Below, piece by piece: positions 1 to 10,007 of a DNA stretch of 64,000 nucleotides. A program made the translations under genes and the position numbers. Numbering within the stretch: the first letter of the stretch is position 1; each line of letters starts with the position of its first letter. Origin of the DNA: Micropruina glycogenica (GTDB lineage: Bacteria > Actinomycetota > Actinomycetes > Propionibacteriales > Propionibacteriaceae); NCBI RefSeq assembly GCF_900289045.1, contig NZ_LT985188.1, forward strand, positions 1,550,001 to 1,614,000. The letters run 5' to 3'. The notes below the pieces were generated by a model, which saw only the letters and a program-made list of their open reading frames with translations, had not been told where the DNA came from and did no database searches.

Positions 1-156
1 ACGCCGGCCGCCGCGCCGATCACCGAGCCCGAGCAGCCCAGCCTGGTCGACGAGGCCGCCAACGAGCCGTCGCGGCCGATCAAGCGCAAGCGCGCCTCGG
101 TGCCGAGCTGGGACGAGATCATGTTCGGCTCCCCCGCTCCCAAACCCAAGGACTGA
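1..156 (+). CDS. sepH: SepH (DUF3071) septation protein, C-terminal fragment
   Basis: Only the last 51 codons are in the window; the frame is open from base 1 to the TGA at 154-156. The visible end has a basic patch (KRKRAS) followed by VPSWDEIMFG and a short proline/lysine tail. That is the typical C-terminal signature of the actinobacterial SepH family, in which an N-terminal DUF3071 DNA-binding domain is joined by a long linker to this conserved peptide. SepH binds and stabilises FtsZ during septation in Streptomyces and Mycobacterium. The gene neighbours here (tdk, AlkP phosphatase, DUF5998, parC) match its usual surroundings. The DUF3071 domain is outside the window, so the call rests on the tail and synteny. 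Confidence 0.75.
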   Translation, partial: TPAAAPITEPEQPSLVDEAANEPSRPIKRKRASVPSWDEIMFGSPAPKPKD

Positions 157-176
157 CCCCGGTCAAAGCCGTCGGT

Positions 177-310
177 GGTCGAGTTTGTCGAGACCCGACA
201 CCCACTGGTCGAGCCTGTCCATGGTCGTGTTGTCGAGACCCACACCCGCTGGTCGAGCCTGTCGAGACCGCAGCCGCAAGGGGTTTCGACGACCTCAACG
301 GCCGGCACGG
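177..310. repeat. Cluster of repeat-family A palindromes
   Basis: The sepH-lipoprotein gap holds several copies of the short repeat GGTCGAGCNTGTCGAGACC: near-perfect at 177-195, perfect at 251-269, and degenerate copies around 204-240 and in inverted form at 283-300. The same unit recurs at about 15.6, 25.6, 28.15, 37.6 and 45.1 kb. It creates an artificial N-terminal extension on the downstream reading frame, so translation from within it is unlikely. Confidence 0.75.
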
Positions 311-372
311 CGATCGACGAGCCTGTCGTCGACCCGCCTAGACTTGCGGCCCGACCGACGAAGAGGAAGCGC

Positions 373-1452
373 ATGCGCACCCCCTGCTCTGCTCTCGTGC
401 TTGCACTGGTGCTGCTGGCCGGCTGCTCGCCCAGCGCCCCGCCGAGCCCGTCGCCAAGGCCCACGACCGCGATCACGGCCCAGGTGCTGGGCCAGATTCT
501 CGACGAGCACGCACCCGGCGCCTTCGCGATCGCAGGGGGTGACGGAGTGCTCAGCGCCAATCAGCCGACGGAGTTCGTGCGGGGCATCGAGGCCACCGCC
601 TATCACCGCGCCACGCCCGGGCACCCGGCCCAGACGCTCACCGTTCGCTACTCGCCCACACCCTTCAACGACACCGTTCTTTGCCCGGCGAAGAGCTGCA
701 CCGAACGCGACGGCGTGCTGGTACGGCTTCGCGACCAGCGGCCCGTCGATGTGATCGCGCAGCGCGCGGAAGGCCTCGTGCAGGTCACCGGGTCGGTGGG
801 CTGGTTCACCACCGATCGGCTGCCCACGGCGATCGCGCTGGCCAAGGACGCCCGCATCGGACCCAGCGTCGATGCGTCCCTGGCCACCGAGGCGGCCGCG
901 AACCCGCGCTGGCGCACTGCCGACCAGTTGACCTGCGGGTCGGCGGCCACGCAGCCGCCCATCGCCCTGCCCGGTGCCGCCGGCGCCGTCGAGCAGGTCA
1001 CGCCGCAAGCGCTGGCGGCCGTGCTGGCCAGTCACGTGCCCGCCGCCTGCGCGGGCGACGACAGCGTGCAGGATCGCATCGGGGGCACCGTCTACCTGGG
1101 CTCGGATGCCGAACGCGTCAGTCTGGCCGTTACCGACGTGCCGTTCGACTGCAAGGGCTACGACCGCTGCCGCACCACCGACGGCCTGCGCGTCGCCGAG
1201 CAATCCGACGTGCCCGACGACTCGTACCCCTACCATCTGGTGGTGGCCCGGCAGTTGAGCGACGGCGAGCACTGGGTGGTCGTCGACGAGGCGAGCGTCG
1301 TGGCGCACAAGGGCGACTTCCCCGTGGCGCTGGACGTGCTGAAGCAGATCGCCATCGACCCTCGGGTCGGCGCCAGCGTCGATGCGGCGCTCAACCAGGC
1401 GGGCAATGACCTGCCGCTGCGCTGGCGGGTGGCAGCCCGCACCGCCGAGTGA
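373..1452 (+). CDS. Putative lipoprotein with two duplicated domains
   Basis: A 359-residue secreted protein of unknown function. I chose ATG 373 because it gives a classic lipoprotein signal: MRTPC, a hydrophobic LVLALVLL core, then the lipobox LLAGC with Cys17 as the predicted lipidated residue. A purine-rich GAAGAGGAAG lies just upstream. The frame is open 5' of this point, but that stretch is repeat DNA. After a proline/serine linker the protein has two similar halves of about 150 residues (about 35-185 and 205-350). Each begins with a leucine-rich helix (VLGQILDEH / ALAAVLASH), contains a paired-cysteine segment and ends with a GxSVDAxL motif and RWR. This points to an internal duplication. 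I recognise no catalytic motif. Confidence 0.75.
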   Translation: MRTPCSALVLALVLLAGCSPSAPPSPSPRPTTAITAQVLGQILDEHAPGAFAIAGGDGVLSANQPTEFVRGIEATAYHRATPGHPAQTLTVRYSPTPFNDTVLCPAKSCTERDGVLVRLRDQRPVDVIAQRAEGLVQVTGSVGWFTTDRLPTAIALAKDARIGPSVDASLATEAAANPRWRTADQLTCGSAATQPPIALPGAAGAVEQVTPQALAAVLASHVPAACAGDDSVQDRIGGTVYLGSDAERVSLAVTDVPFDCKGYDRCRTTDGLRVAEQSDVPDDSYPYHLVVARQLSDGEHWVVVDEASVVAHKGDFPVALDVLKQIAIDPRVGASVDAALNQAGNDLPLRWRVAARTAE

Positions 1453-1515
1453 CCGATTTGCCGGTCGGGCTCGTCGAGATCCGATGCCTGGTCGGTCGAG
1501 AACGACCGACCGCAC

Positions 1516-2157
1516 TCACTCGAACGGCAGCGGCTCGGGGTTGAGCGTGACGCGGCCCACGGCTGCGGTCATCCGACGCCGGTGGTGCCGACGGCACAGC
1601 ACCTCGTACGCCACGTCACCCTGCTCACCCACCACGTCGCCGACCACCACCTGGCTGCCTTCGGTGACCATCCGGCCGTCCACCGTGCGGGCGTTGTGCG
1701 TGGCCGGCTCGCCGCACCAGCAGCGCGGACGCACCTGCAGCAGCTCCATTCGGTCGCACAGTTCGACCAGCCGCCTCGTGGCCGGGAACAGTTCGGTGCG
1801 AAAGTCGGTGAGAATGCCGAAGCAGTACACGTCGAGTTGCAACTCGTCGACCACGCGCGCCAGCTGGTCGATGTGGGCCGCGGTGTAGAACTGGGCCTCG
1901 TCGCAGATCAGGTAGTCGACCCGAGAACCGTGGGTGAGTTCGTGTATCACGAACGCCCAGAAGTCGAACCCGTCGTTCACCTCGATGGCGTGCTGGTCGA
2001 GCCCGATGCGCGACGAGATCACTGCCGCGCCGGCCCGGTCGTCGCGGCTGAACAGGCGACCCGAGCGGCCGGCCTGGGTTTCGGTGAAGTCGGTCTGCAG
2101 CGCCAGCGTCGACTTGCCGCAGTTCATCGGCCCGGTGAAGAAGATCAGTTGCGCCAC
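1516..2157 (-). CDS. tdk: Thymidine kinase
   Basis: Cytoplasmic thymidine salvage enzyme that phosphorylates thymidine to dTMP with ATP. The 213-residue protein has the type II thymidine kinase layout: P-loop GPMNCGKS at residues 9-16, the Mg/ATP motif DEAQF at 86-90, and a zinc site with Cys146, Cys148 and Cys188 plus a His at 191 or 192. The C-terminal lasso region between the zinc ligands is present. It is the last gene of a minus-strand operon and starts 4 bp after the stop of the AlkP-family gene. All expected motifs are intact and length is normal for the family. Confidence 0.95.
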   Translation of the reverse strand: MAQLIFFTGPMNCGKSTLALQTDFTETQAGRSGRLFSRDDRAGAAVISSRIGLDQHAIEVNDGFDFWAFVIHELTHGSRVDYLICDEAQFYTAAHIDQLARVVDELQLDVYCFGILTDFRTELFPATRRLVELCDRMELLQVRPRCWCGEPATHNARTVDGRMVTEGSQVVVGDVVGEQGDVAYEVLCRRHHRRRMTAAVGRVTLNPEPLPFE

Positions 2158-2161
2158 GAGC

Positions 2162-3277
2162 TCACCCGACCAGCAGGGGGACGTTCAGCTCGGCGGGGGT
2201 GAGCGAGCCGTGCATGCCGACGAGCCCGAACTCGTTGGGTTGTGTCGTGGTCATCAGCGCGCCGTCGTCGGCCATCGCCACCAGCACGTCGCCGAACCGG
2301 TCGGCCAGCCGCGGCTGCACCGCACCGAACCAACCCGCATCGACGGCCTCGGCCCGGGACAGCACCCACGCCCGCTCGCCCAGCCGGTCGCGGTACCGGC
2401 GCGCGACCGCCTCGGGTTCGGTGGTGTACAACTGACGAAACCTGCCCTCGCCGCCCACCAACCGAACCCCGGCGGCGAGATCGGCTTCGTGCTCGATGGT
2501 CAACCGAGCGTCGCCCGGCACGTCGACCATGCCGTGATCGCCGGTCACCAGCAGCCGGACGTCGCGGGGCAACGCCGCACGCAGTTGTGCGGCCAAATCG
2601 TCGACCCGGTTCAACTGCGCCAGCCACTGGTTGGACGCCACGCCGAACTTGTGCCCCGCATGATCGAGGTCGCGTTCGTAGACGTAGACGAGGCTGCGCT
2701 CGGCGGCCGCCGACGCCCGTGCGGCGTACTCGACCCGCCACGCCGTCGGTGAGTCGTCCGCGAAACCGAAGAAGTTCGCCCCGCGCAGCGCACAGGTGGT
2801 CAGGCCGCTGCCGCGAAACCGCGAGGGAGTCACTGTGGCGCAGTACACCCCGGCCTTGCTCAGCCGTTCGAACATGGTGAGTTGAGGTTGGACGTCCAGC
2901 CCGTGCAGCCGCGGCGACCAGACCAGGGCATTGAGCAGCTCGCGCGCGTAGCGAAAGGTGTAGCCGGCCACGCCGTGTTGGCCGGGGGTGAGCCCCGTGC
3001 CCAGCGAGGTGATGGACGTTGCAGTGGTGCTGGGCGCGCCGACGGTGATCGCACGCGATCCGTCGCGGGTCAGCAGACCGTTCAGCACCGGCGCGGCGGG
3101 TGCGTGCCGGCGCAGCAGGTCGTGGCCGAGGCCGTCCACCAGCAGCACCACATAGCGGTGGGCTGATGGAAGGTCGATCACGTTGTCGAAACCCGGCACG
3201 CCCATCGCACTGGCCACGCTCGGCAGCAGGTCGGCCAGACTGGCGCTGCCGTAGGCCGGAAGGAGCGGCTGGATCAC
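2162..3277 (-). CDS. Alkaline phosphatase superfamily nucleotide pyrophosphatase/phosphodiesterase
   Basis: A 371-residue metal-dependent phosphohydrolase of the alkaline-phosphatase superfamily. VVLLVDGLGHD (about residues 43-53) gives the first metal Asp. APSTTATS (about 81-88) supplies the Thr nucleophile. A later VYVYERDLDHAGH gives Asp/His ligands and VTGDHGM the last metal-binding pair. No signal peptide is visible, so it is probably cytoplasmic. Its start codon overlaps the stop of the upstream DUF5998 gene by 4 bp (ATGA), and tdk follows 4 bp downstream, so the three are probably translationally coupled. The substrate is unknown; nucleotides would fit the tdk context but this is inference. 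Confidence 0.85.
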   Translation of the reverse strand: MIQPLLPAYGSASLADLLPSVASAMGVPGFDNVIDLPSAHRYVVLLVDGLGHDLLRRHAPAAPVLNGLLTRDGSRAITVGAPSTTATSITSLGTGLTPGQHGVAGYTFRYARELLNALVWSPRLHGLDVQPQLTMFERLSKAGVYCATVTPSRFRGSGLTTCALRGANFFGFADDSPTAWRVEYAARASAAAERSLVYVYERDLDHAGHKFGVASNQWLAQLNRVDDLAAQLRAALPRDVRLLVTGDHGMVDVPGDARLTIEHEADLAAGVRLVGGEGRFRQLYTTEPEAVARRYRDRLGERAWVLSRAEAVDAGWFGAVQPRLADRFGDVLVAMADDGALMTTTQPNEFGLVGMHGSLTPAELNVPLLVG

Positions 3278-3852
3278 CGACCGCCGCCGCCGGCCAGTTG
3301 CAGAGCGGTGGCGAACGTCACCAGCCGGGCCACGTTGTCGGCGCCGTCGGCGGCCACGCTCATGCGCACGGTCAGGTCGTCGGCGGCGAACGTGCCCGAG
3401 TAGCCGTGGTCGGCGTCACACTCGGGGTCGCCGCAGTGGGCGGGCTCGAGCTCGACCCTGGTGGCGGTGCCCCAGCCCACGCTGAGCCAGGTTTCGGTGT
3501 CGGTCGAGCGCCCCCTGCCGTGCCGCTCCGGGTGCGCCACCACCCGGGTCAGCGCCACCGAGCTGATGCGGTGCAGGCCGACCGACTCGGTGGTCGACAT
3601 GGCCTGCCCGGCCTCACCCGGGGCGTCCGACTCGTCGGTGTGCCCGACGATCAGCCGGGTGGGCGTGAGCACCAGCACCGACAGGTGCCGCTGAATCTCG
3701 TCACGCGCGAAGGTGGCTTCGTGATGGACGACGTGGTGCAGCACCGGCTCGCCGGCGGTGGCGAGCGCGATCGTTTCGGCGATCAGATCGGGAAAGTAGC
3801 CGCACGCGTCGATGTCGCGGCGCAGGTCGGCCGGCAGAGCGAGCGAGGTCAC
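3274..3852 (-). CDS. DUF5998 family protein
   Basis: A 192-residue soluble protein of an actinobacterial family with no assigned biochemical function (DUF5998). It is recognised by LPADLRRDIDACGYFPDLIAE at the N-terminus, HHEATFARDEIQRHL in the middle, and the ELEPAHCGDPECDADHGY segment, whose clustered Cys/His/Asp residues could bind a metal. It is the first gene of the DUF5998 / AlkP phosphatase / tdk operon and overlaps the next gene by 4 bp. This neighbourhood beside sepH and parC is common in actinobacteria and supports the family call. Confidence 0.8.
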   Translation of the reverse strand: MTSLALPADLRRDIDACGYFPDLIAETIALATAGEPVLHHVVHHEATFARDEIQRHLSVLVLTPTRLIVGHTDESDAPGEAGQAMSTTESVGLHRISSVALTRVVAHPERHGRGRSTDTETWLSVGWGTATRVELEPAHCGDPECDADHGYSGTFAADDLTVRMSVAADGADNVARLVTFATALQLAGGGGR

Positions 3853-4005
3853 CGGTTCATCTTGTCACGCACCCAACGGCCTCCCAAGTCGGCCGTCGTG
3901 ACCCTGTGGACGACGCCGACGGGCGCCGTCCGGCTGTGGACGACGCGACCGGCCCGCCCGTCCCGCGAGCGCGACGCAAGGGTGCCTACCGCTACGGTGT
4001 TGCTG

Positions 4006-5037
4006 GTGAGCACAAAGCCGTTCATCGCCGCCCGCGTCGAGGAGTTTCTCGACCGGCGGTTCGAAGCGCTCTTCCGGGCGCTCGGCTGGCGTGAGCATGT
4101 GGTCGCCTACACCGGATACGGGTCGAACGAGTTCGTGCGGGTGATGGCGCGGGTGGTGCTGGCGCCGCAGTGGTCGCGCAGCCAACTCGGCCGGGCCACC
4201 AAAGAGTTCGTCAAGCGGCGCGGCTGGCGCAGCTTCATCACCGCACCCTGCGTGCGGGTGCCGGTCACCCTCACCCTGGGCGACCGGGCGGTCACCGTGC
4301 GCACCGATCGCGGCGGCTACCTCGACCACCGCGTCACCCGGCACGACTTCCCGGCGGGCTGGCACACGGTGACCGCCCAAACCCAACAGTCGCGACCTGC
4401 TGACTGCCCCGTGCTGATCGTGGCCCCCGACGCCGAGTTCGGGCTGGTCAGCGACATCGACGACACGATTCTCACCACCTGGCTGCCCCGGCCCATGGTG
4501 GCGGCCTGGAACAGCTTCGTGCGCGACGAGTCGAACCGGCAGTCGATACCGGGCATGGCCCGCTTCTACCACCGCTTTCTCGCAACCCACCCGGGCGCAC
4601 CCCTGGTGTACCTGTCGACGGGGGCCTGGAACACCTACGACTTTCTCAACCGCTTCATCGAACAGCATCGCTACCCCAAGGGCCCCCTGCTGCTCACCGA
4701 CTGGGGGCCCACCAACATCGGCTGGTTCCGCTCGGGTATGGAGCACAAGCGCACCAACCTGCTGCGGCTGGCGGCCGACTTTCCCGGCGTGCGCTGGCTG
4801 CTGGTGGGTGACGACGGCCAGCACGACCCCGAGATCTACGCCGAGTTCGCCCACGGTCATCCCGACCACGTGGCCGCGGTGGCGATCAGGCAGCTCTCCC
4901 CCACCGAGCAGGTGCTCGCCCACGGCACCGACAAGCCGCTGGACGACCGTGAGCCCGCCGAGGCCGACGACACCTGGGTCGAGGCGCCCGACGGACGAGG
5001 GCTGGCCGCCCAGCTCACGCCCCTGCTCGACGGCTAA
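4006..5037 (+). CDS. App1-type phosphatidate phosphatase (DUF2183)
   Basis: A 343-residue protein of the App1 catalytic family, related to yeast actin-patch phosphatidate phosphatase; expected to dephosphorylate phosphatidate or a similar lipid phosphate. The N-terminal 145 residues contain the family's YTGYGS and RVMARVVL segments. The HAD-like catalytic motif SDIDDTI starts at Asp150, followed by VYLSTGAWNTYDFL and LVGDDGQHDPEIY. The frame is open far upstream, so the start is uncertain. GTG 4006 is preferred because it opens the conserved N-terminus; GTG 3982 and 3997 are alternatives. No clear Shine-Dalgarno sequence is seen, so leaderless expression is possible. No membrane segment. Confidence 0.85.
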   Translation: MSTKPFIAARVEEFLDRRFEALFRALGWREHVVAYTGYGSNEFVRVMARVVLAPQWSRSQLGRATKEFVKRRGWRSFITAPCVRVPVTLTLGDRAVTVRTDRGGYLDHRVTRHDFPAGWHTVTAQTQQSRPADCPVLIVAPDAEFGLVSDIDDTILTTWLPRPMVAAWNSFVRDESNRQSIPGMARFYHRFLATHPGAPLVYLSTGAWNTYDFLNRFIEQHRYPKGPLLLTDWGPTNIGWFRSGMEHKRTNLLRLAADFPGVRWLLVGDDGQHDPEIYAEFAHGHPDHVAAVAIRQLSPTEQVLAHGTDKPLDDREPAEADDTWVEAPDGRGLAAQLTPLLDG

Positions 5038-5130
5038 TCGCCGCCGCATGGGCAGCGTGTCAGGCCGGCCGCGGCGGTTCGCCGCGGCAGAATCGGCCTG
5101 TAGCAGTAGCGAACGAAGGAGTGGCAACCG

Positions 5131-7578
<2,448 letters not shown>

Positions 7579-7585
7579 TTGCCAC

Positions 7586-7612
7586 CGTCATCCCGGCGCC
7601 TGCCGGGATCTC
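7586..7612. repeat. Repeat-family B palindrome
   Basis: CGTCATCCCGGC, a short loop, then GCCGGGATCTC: an 8-bp stem hairpin between the convergent parC and carbonic anhydrase genes. It may act as a bidirectional terminator. Related copies lie near 22.1, 28.2, 29.6, 37.7 and (degenerate) 43.4 kb. Confidence 0.75.
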
Positions 7613-7613
7613 G

Positions 7614-8099
7614 TCAGCAGACCTGCGTGAGCAACCCGCTGTCGACGTCGTAGACGAAACCGCCCACCTCGGCTCGTCCGGCGATCAGGGGGTGTTCGCT
7701 CAGCAACGCCACGTCGGCCCGCAACTGACCCACTTGATCGGGGTTGGCACCCACACTCAGCTCTCCGGCGTCGAGGCCGCTGGCGTCTGCCACGCGCTGC
7801 CTGATCTCGTCGTCGTTGCCGGACGCCATGGCGCAGCGGGTGTGCTCGATCACCATGATGCGGTTCACCCGCAGCAGATTGACTCCCAGAACGCAGCCGT
7901 TCAGCGCGTCCGCGGTGACGTGACCGCCAGGAGTGCGCAGAATCTTGGCCTCACCCAGCATCAGGCCGATCATCTCCAGCGGCTGTAGCCGCGAGTCCAT
8001 GCAGGTCACGACAGCCACCCCGGCGTGGGCATAACCGTCGAAGTTGCGGGGGGCCGAGGTTGCGTAGCGCCGGTTGGCGTCGAGCAGGTCGTCAAACAT
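7614..8099 (-). CDS. Beta-carbonic anhydrase
   Basis: A 161-residue cytoplasmic zinc enzyme that interconverts CO2 and bicarbonate. The zinc ligands of the beta class are all visible: Cys33 in CMDSR (with the Asp35/Arg37 dyad), His86 and Cys89 in EHTRC. The GGHVTADALN segment at about 58-67 is also typical. It is short, as in the compact beta-CA group that resembles mycobacterial Rv1284. It is transcribed convergently towards parC, with only a palindromic repeat between them. Bicarbonate supply for carboxylases is the likely role. Confidence 0.92.
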   Translation of the reverse strand: MFDDLLDANRRYATSAPRNFDGYAHAGVAVVTCMDSRLQPLEMIGLMLGEAKILRTPGGHVTADALNGCVLGVNLLRVNRIMVIEHTRCAMASGNDDEIRQRVADASGLDAGELSVGANPDQVGQLRADVALLSEHPLIAGRAEVGGFVYDVDSGLLTQVC

Positions 8100-8234
8100 G
8101 GCTACACCCTATTGAGCGCCACCGCCGCGCACGAGTGCGACCACCCCTCGGCGCGATGGCTTCGAGTGGCTCGGCAGCCGTCATTTCGGCGAACGCCCAG
8201 ATCGCTGCACAACTGATGAACAATCGACACGGGG

Positions 8235-8263
8235 TTGTATTTTTTCGCCGCACCCCCTATCTT
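8235..8263 (+). promoter_or_regulatory. Sigma-A type promoter TTGTAT-17-TATCTT
   Basis: A -35-like TTGTAT (8235-8240) and a -10-like TATCTT (8258-8263) are separated by exactly 17 bp, within an AT-rich patch unusual for this genome. Transcription would start near 8270 and run into the short ORF at 8310 and the structured region at 8326-8393. The call is by consensus only. Confidence 0.5.
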
Positions 8264-8309
8264 CTTACATGGCAATCGCCGCGACCACAGAAAGGGGGCC
8301 GGAGCATTG

Positions 8310-8387
8310 ATGACAGAAAAGATCTCGTTGATCGGCGGCAGGGTTACGCCGCAGCACGGCCTCGGGGCCGTCACCGGCGCAGCCTGA
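8310..8387 (+). CDS. Possible 25-residue small protein or leader peptide
   Basis: ATG 8310 opens a 25-codon frame (begins MTEKISLIGGRV, ends TGA at 8385-8387). A GGAG lies at 8301-8304, 5 bp upstream, and a G-rich tract at 8293-8298. The predicted promoter at 8235-8263 would give a 5' leader of about 40 nt. The peptide is mildly basic and glycine-rich, with no signal sequence or membrane helix. The coding region overlaps an inverted-repeat structure (8326-8393), so translation could control folding of the RNA. It could be a real microprotein, a leader peptide for the gene at 8622, or chance. I do not recognise it. Confidence 0.35.
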   Translation: MTEKISLIGGRVTPQHGLGAVTGAA

Positions 8388-8393
8388 TCAACG
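8326..8393 (+). ncRNA. Candidate structured leader RNA (multibranched)
   Basis: An 8-bp closing pair (CGTTGATC at 8326-8333 with GATCAACG at 8386-8393) encloses two further hairpins: GCGGC/GCCGC with an 8-nt loop, and ACGGCC-TCGG-GGCCGT at about 8355-8370. A third hairpin, CGGTG/CACCG, follows at 8403-8417. Together they could form a three-way junction upstream of the small gene at 8622. It does not match any riboswitch class I can recall. The rest of 8100-8621 shows no convincing gene beyond the 25-codon ORF. Confidence 0.35.
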
Positions 8394-8621
8394 CCCACGC
8401 GACGGTGGCTCTCACCGCGCACCAGTAGGCGTTCGACCTGCACATGCCGCTCTGACCAGCACTTTCAACGCTCGACTCCAGCTTCACCGGGGTCGTGATC
8501 ACGTCGGCTGCGCGGTCTTGACAATCAATTGCCTACAGCGTCACTGCTGTTTTGCGCACGAACGCACCCGCGTTTCTGCGCTATTCAATTCTGCCCACAT
8601 GAAGAAATTCCGGACACGACC

Positions 8622-8858
8622 ATGAATACCGTAACCCACACCAGAACGGAACAAACTCGCCACAACGACCTGCCCGCGCAGAGTGTGCTCGACCGCGTCG
8701 CCCTGTACGGCGGCCTGGCCCTGATTCGCTGGGCGAACCGGGCCGAGACCAACCCGGCCAGCAAGCCCAGGCGCCATCAGGCCCGGCACGCGCTGCATGC
8801 GGTGGCCGAGCGCCGCAGGCAGGTCGAGGCGAGCTATCGAATCGAGCGCGTCGTGTGA
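8622..8858 (+). CDS. Small basic hypothetical protein
   Basis: A 78-residue protein. ATG 8622 is chosen over upstream codons because the conserved-looking part starts there. The N-terminus is polar (Thr/Gln/Asn). Residues about 22-40 form an amphipathic or weakly hydrophobic helix (VALYGGLALIRWANRA). The C-terminus is strongly basic, with many Arg/His in a probable helix. Small proteins with a VGLALIRW-like core are common next to stress genes in actinobacteria, but no function is known to me. The Shine-Dalgarno sequence is weak. It sits downstream of the candidate leader RNA at 8235-8420, which may regulate it. Confidence 0.55.
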   Translation: MNTVTHTRTEQTRHNDLPAQSVLDRVALYGGLALIRWANRAETNPASKPRRHQARHALHAVAERRRQVEASYRIERVV

Positions 8859-8963
8859 CCACGACCGCGCACCCCAGGGAGCATTCCACGGCTCCCAACC
8901 TCCGCGATCGAGCGGGTGGAGCCTCCCACCTCGACCCGCTCGATCGCCGTTTCAGTGGCGAAA

Positions 8964-10007
8964 CTACGGTTGCAGACCCTCGATGGACCGCTGGTACGTC
9001 TGCGCCGCCCGCTGCCACACCGCGTCGCCGGCGAACAGACCCGGCAGCAGCGGCACCAGGGCCGACGAGAAATCGTCGCTGGCCTGCTTGGGCAGCAGCG
9101 ACGGCAGGTTATCGATCACGATCGCATCGAGCGGCACCGGCTCGTGCCAGATGCGCCGCACCGGCTCGGCCCAACTCGTGTGCACGTCGCTCACCGGCAG
9201 CAGGTTCAGGTGCGAGGTGACGTCGGCCGTGACGTCGACCAGCACCCGCAGTCGCCGACCCGGCCGGGTGCGGTCGGCGTCGGTGAGCAGCGGCGGCTGC
9301 GGCTCGGTGGCCAGCACGCAGTGCACCAGCAGGTCGTGCGCCACCAGAGCGTCGGAATCGAGGGCGGCGGTGTCGTCGCGGTCCCAACGCGACGAACCGA
9401 TGCCGGCCAGATTGAGGGCGTCCACGGCCCCACGGCCGGCCCGGCCCCAGGCGCCGGTCACCACCGCCGTGGCACCGGCCAGGTGCCCGGCCACCTCTTC
9501 GAGTTCGCCGGTCAGGTCGTCGAGGTGCATCGGACGCAGCGGCACCGGCAGCCGCCCCGCCGCCTGCATGGCGCCCAATGAAGCGCCGACGAAACCCGCC
9601 CAGTAGCCGAACGCAACCACCCGGCGTCCGGTGTCATCGACCAGGTACTCCAGGTCGAGCACCTCGCCGCCGCCTCGCACGAAGCGGCGCAGTAGGTCGT
9701 CGGCACCGGTCTGGCCCTTGTAGGCGTGGGCGAAGTAGACGTGCCGGTGCCGCAGCTCGGCCGGTTCGTCGGGCAGTTCCTTGATGCCCACCACCACCGT
9801 TTCTGGCGGAGCGGTCAGCCACGAGCCCGCGTGAACCACCGGGCAGCCCACGGCCTCGTACGCGTCATCTGAGAACACCCGCTCGGGCGAGCTCTCGACC
9901 ACGACGTCGACGCCGGCCTCGTGCAGCGCCGCCGCGCCCTTGGGTGTGATCGGGGTGCGCTGCTCGGTGTCACGCTGCTCGGCGCGCAGCAGAACGGTCG
10001 GCCTCAT
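8964..10007 (-). CDS. Saccharopine dehydrogenase-like protein (lysine-forming LYS1 type)
   Basis: A 347-residue protein related to NAD-dependent saccharopine dehydrogenase (L-lysine-forming) and alanine dehydrogenase. The N-terminal alanine-dehydrogenase-like domain begins RAEQRDTEQRTPITPKGA. Residues about 95-140 include VGIKELP and YFAHAYKGQ, which carry the lysine/saccharopine site His/Lys residues of the LYS1 fold. A Rossmann region follows (VVTGAWGRAGRGA at about 195-207). The start ATG at 10007 overlaps the parE stop by 4 bp (ATGA), so the gene is translationally coupled to parE. The window also encodes DapF, so lysine is made by the diaminopimelate route; this enzyme may degrade lysine or have another substrate. 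Confidence 0.8.
   Translation of the reverse strand: MRPTVLLRAEQRDTEQRTPITPKGAAALHEAGVDVVVESSPERVFSDDAYEAVGCPVVHAGSWLTAPPETVVVGIKELPDEPAELRHRHVYFAHAYKGQTGADDLLRRFVRGGGEVLDLEYLVDDTGRRVVAFGYWAGFVGASLGAMQAAGRLPVPLRPMHLDDLTGELEEVAGHLAGATAVVTGAWGRAGRGAVDALNLAGIGSSRWDRDDTAALDSDALVAHDLLVHCVLATEPQPPLLTDADRTRPGRRLRVLVDVTADVTSHLNLLPVSDVHTSWAEPVRRIWHEPVPLDAIVIDNLPSLLPKQASDDFSSALVPLLPGLFAGDAVWQRAAQTYQRSIEGLQP

Noticed and set aside
175-372. N-terminal extension of the lipoprotein gene
   Set aside because: The extra 66 codons are family A repeat DNA and would bury the lipoprotein signal peptide; ATG 373 is the better start.
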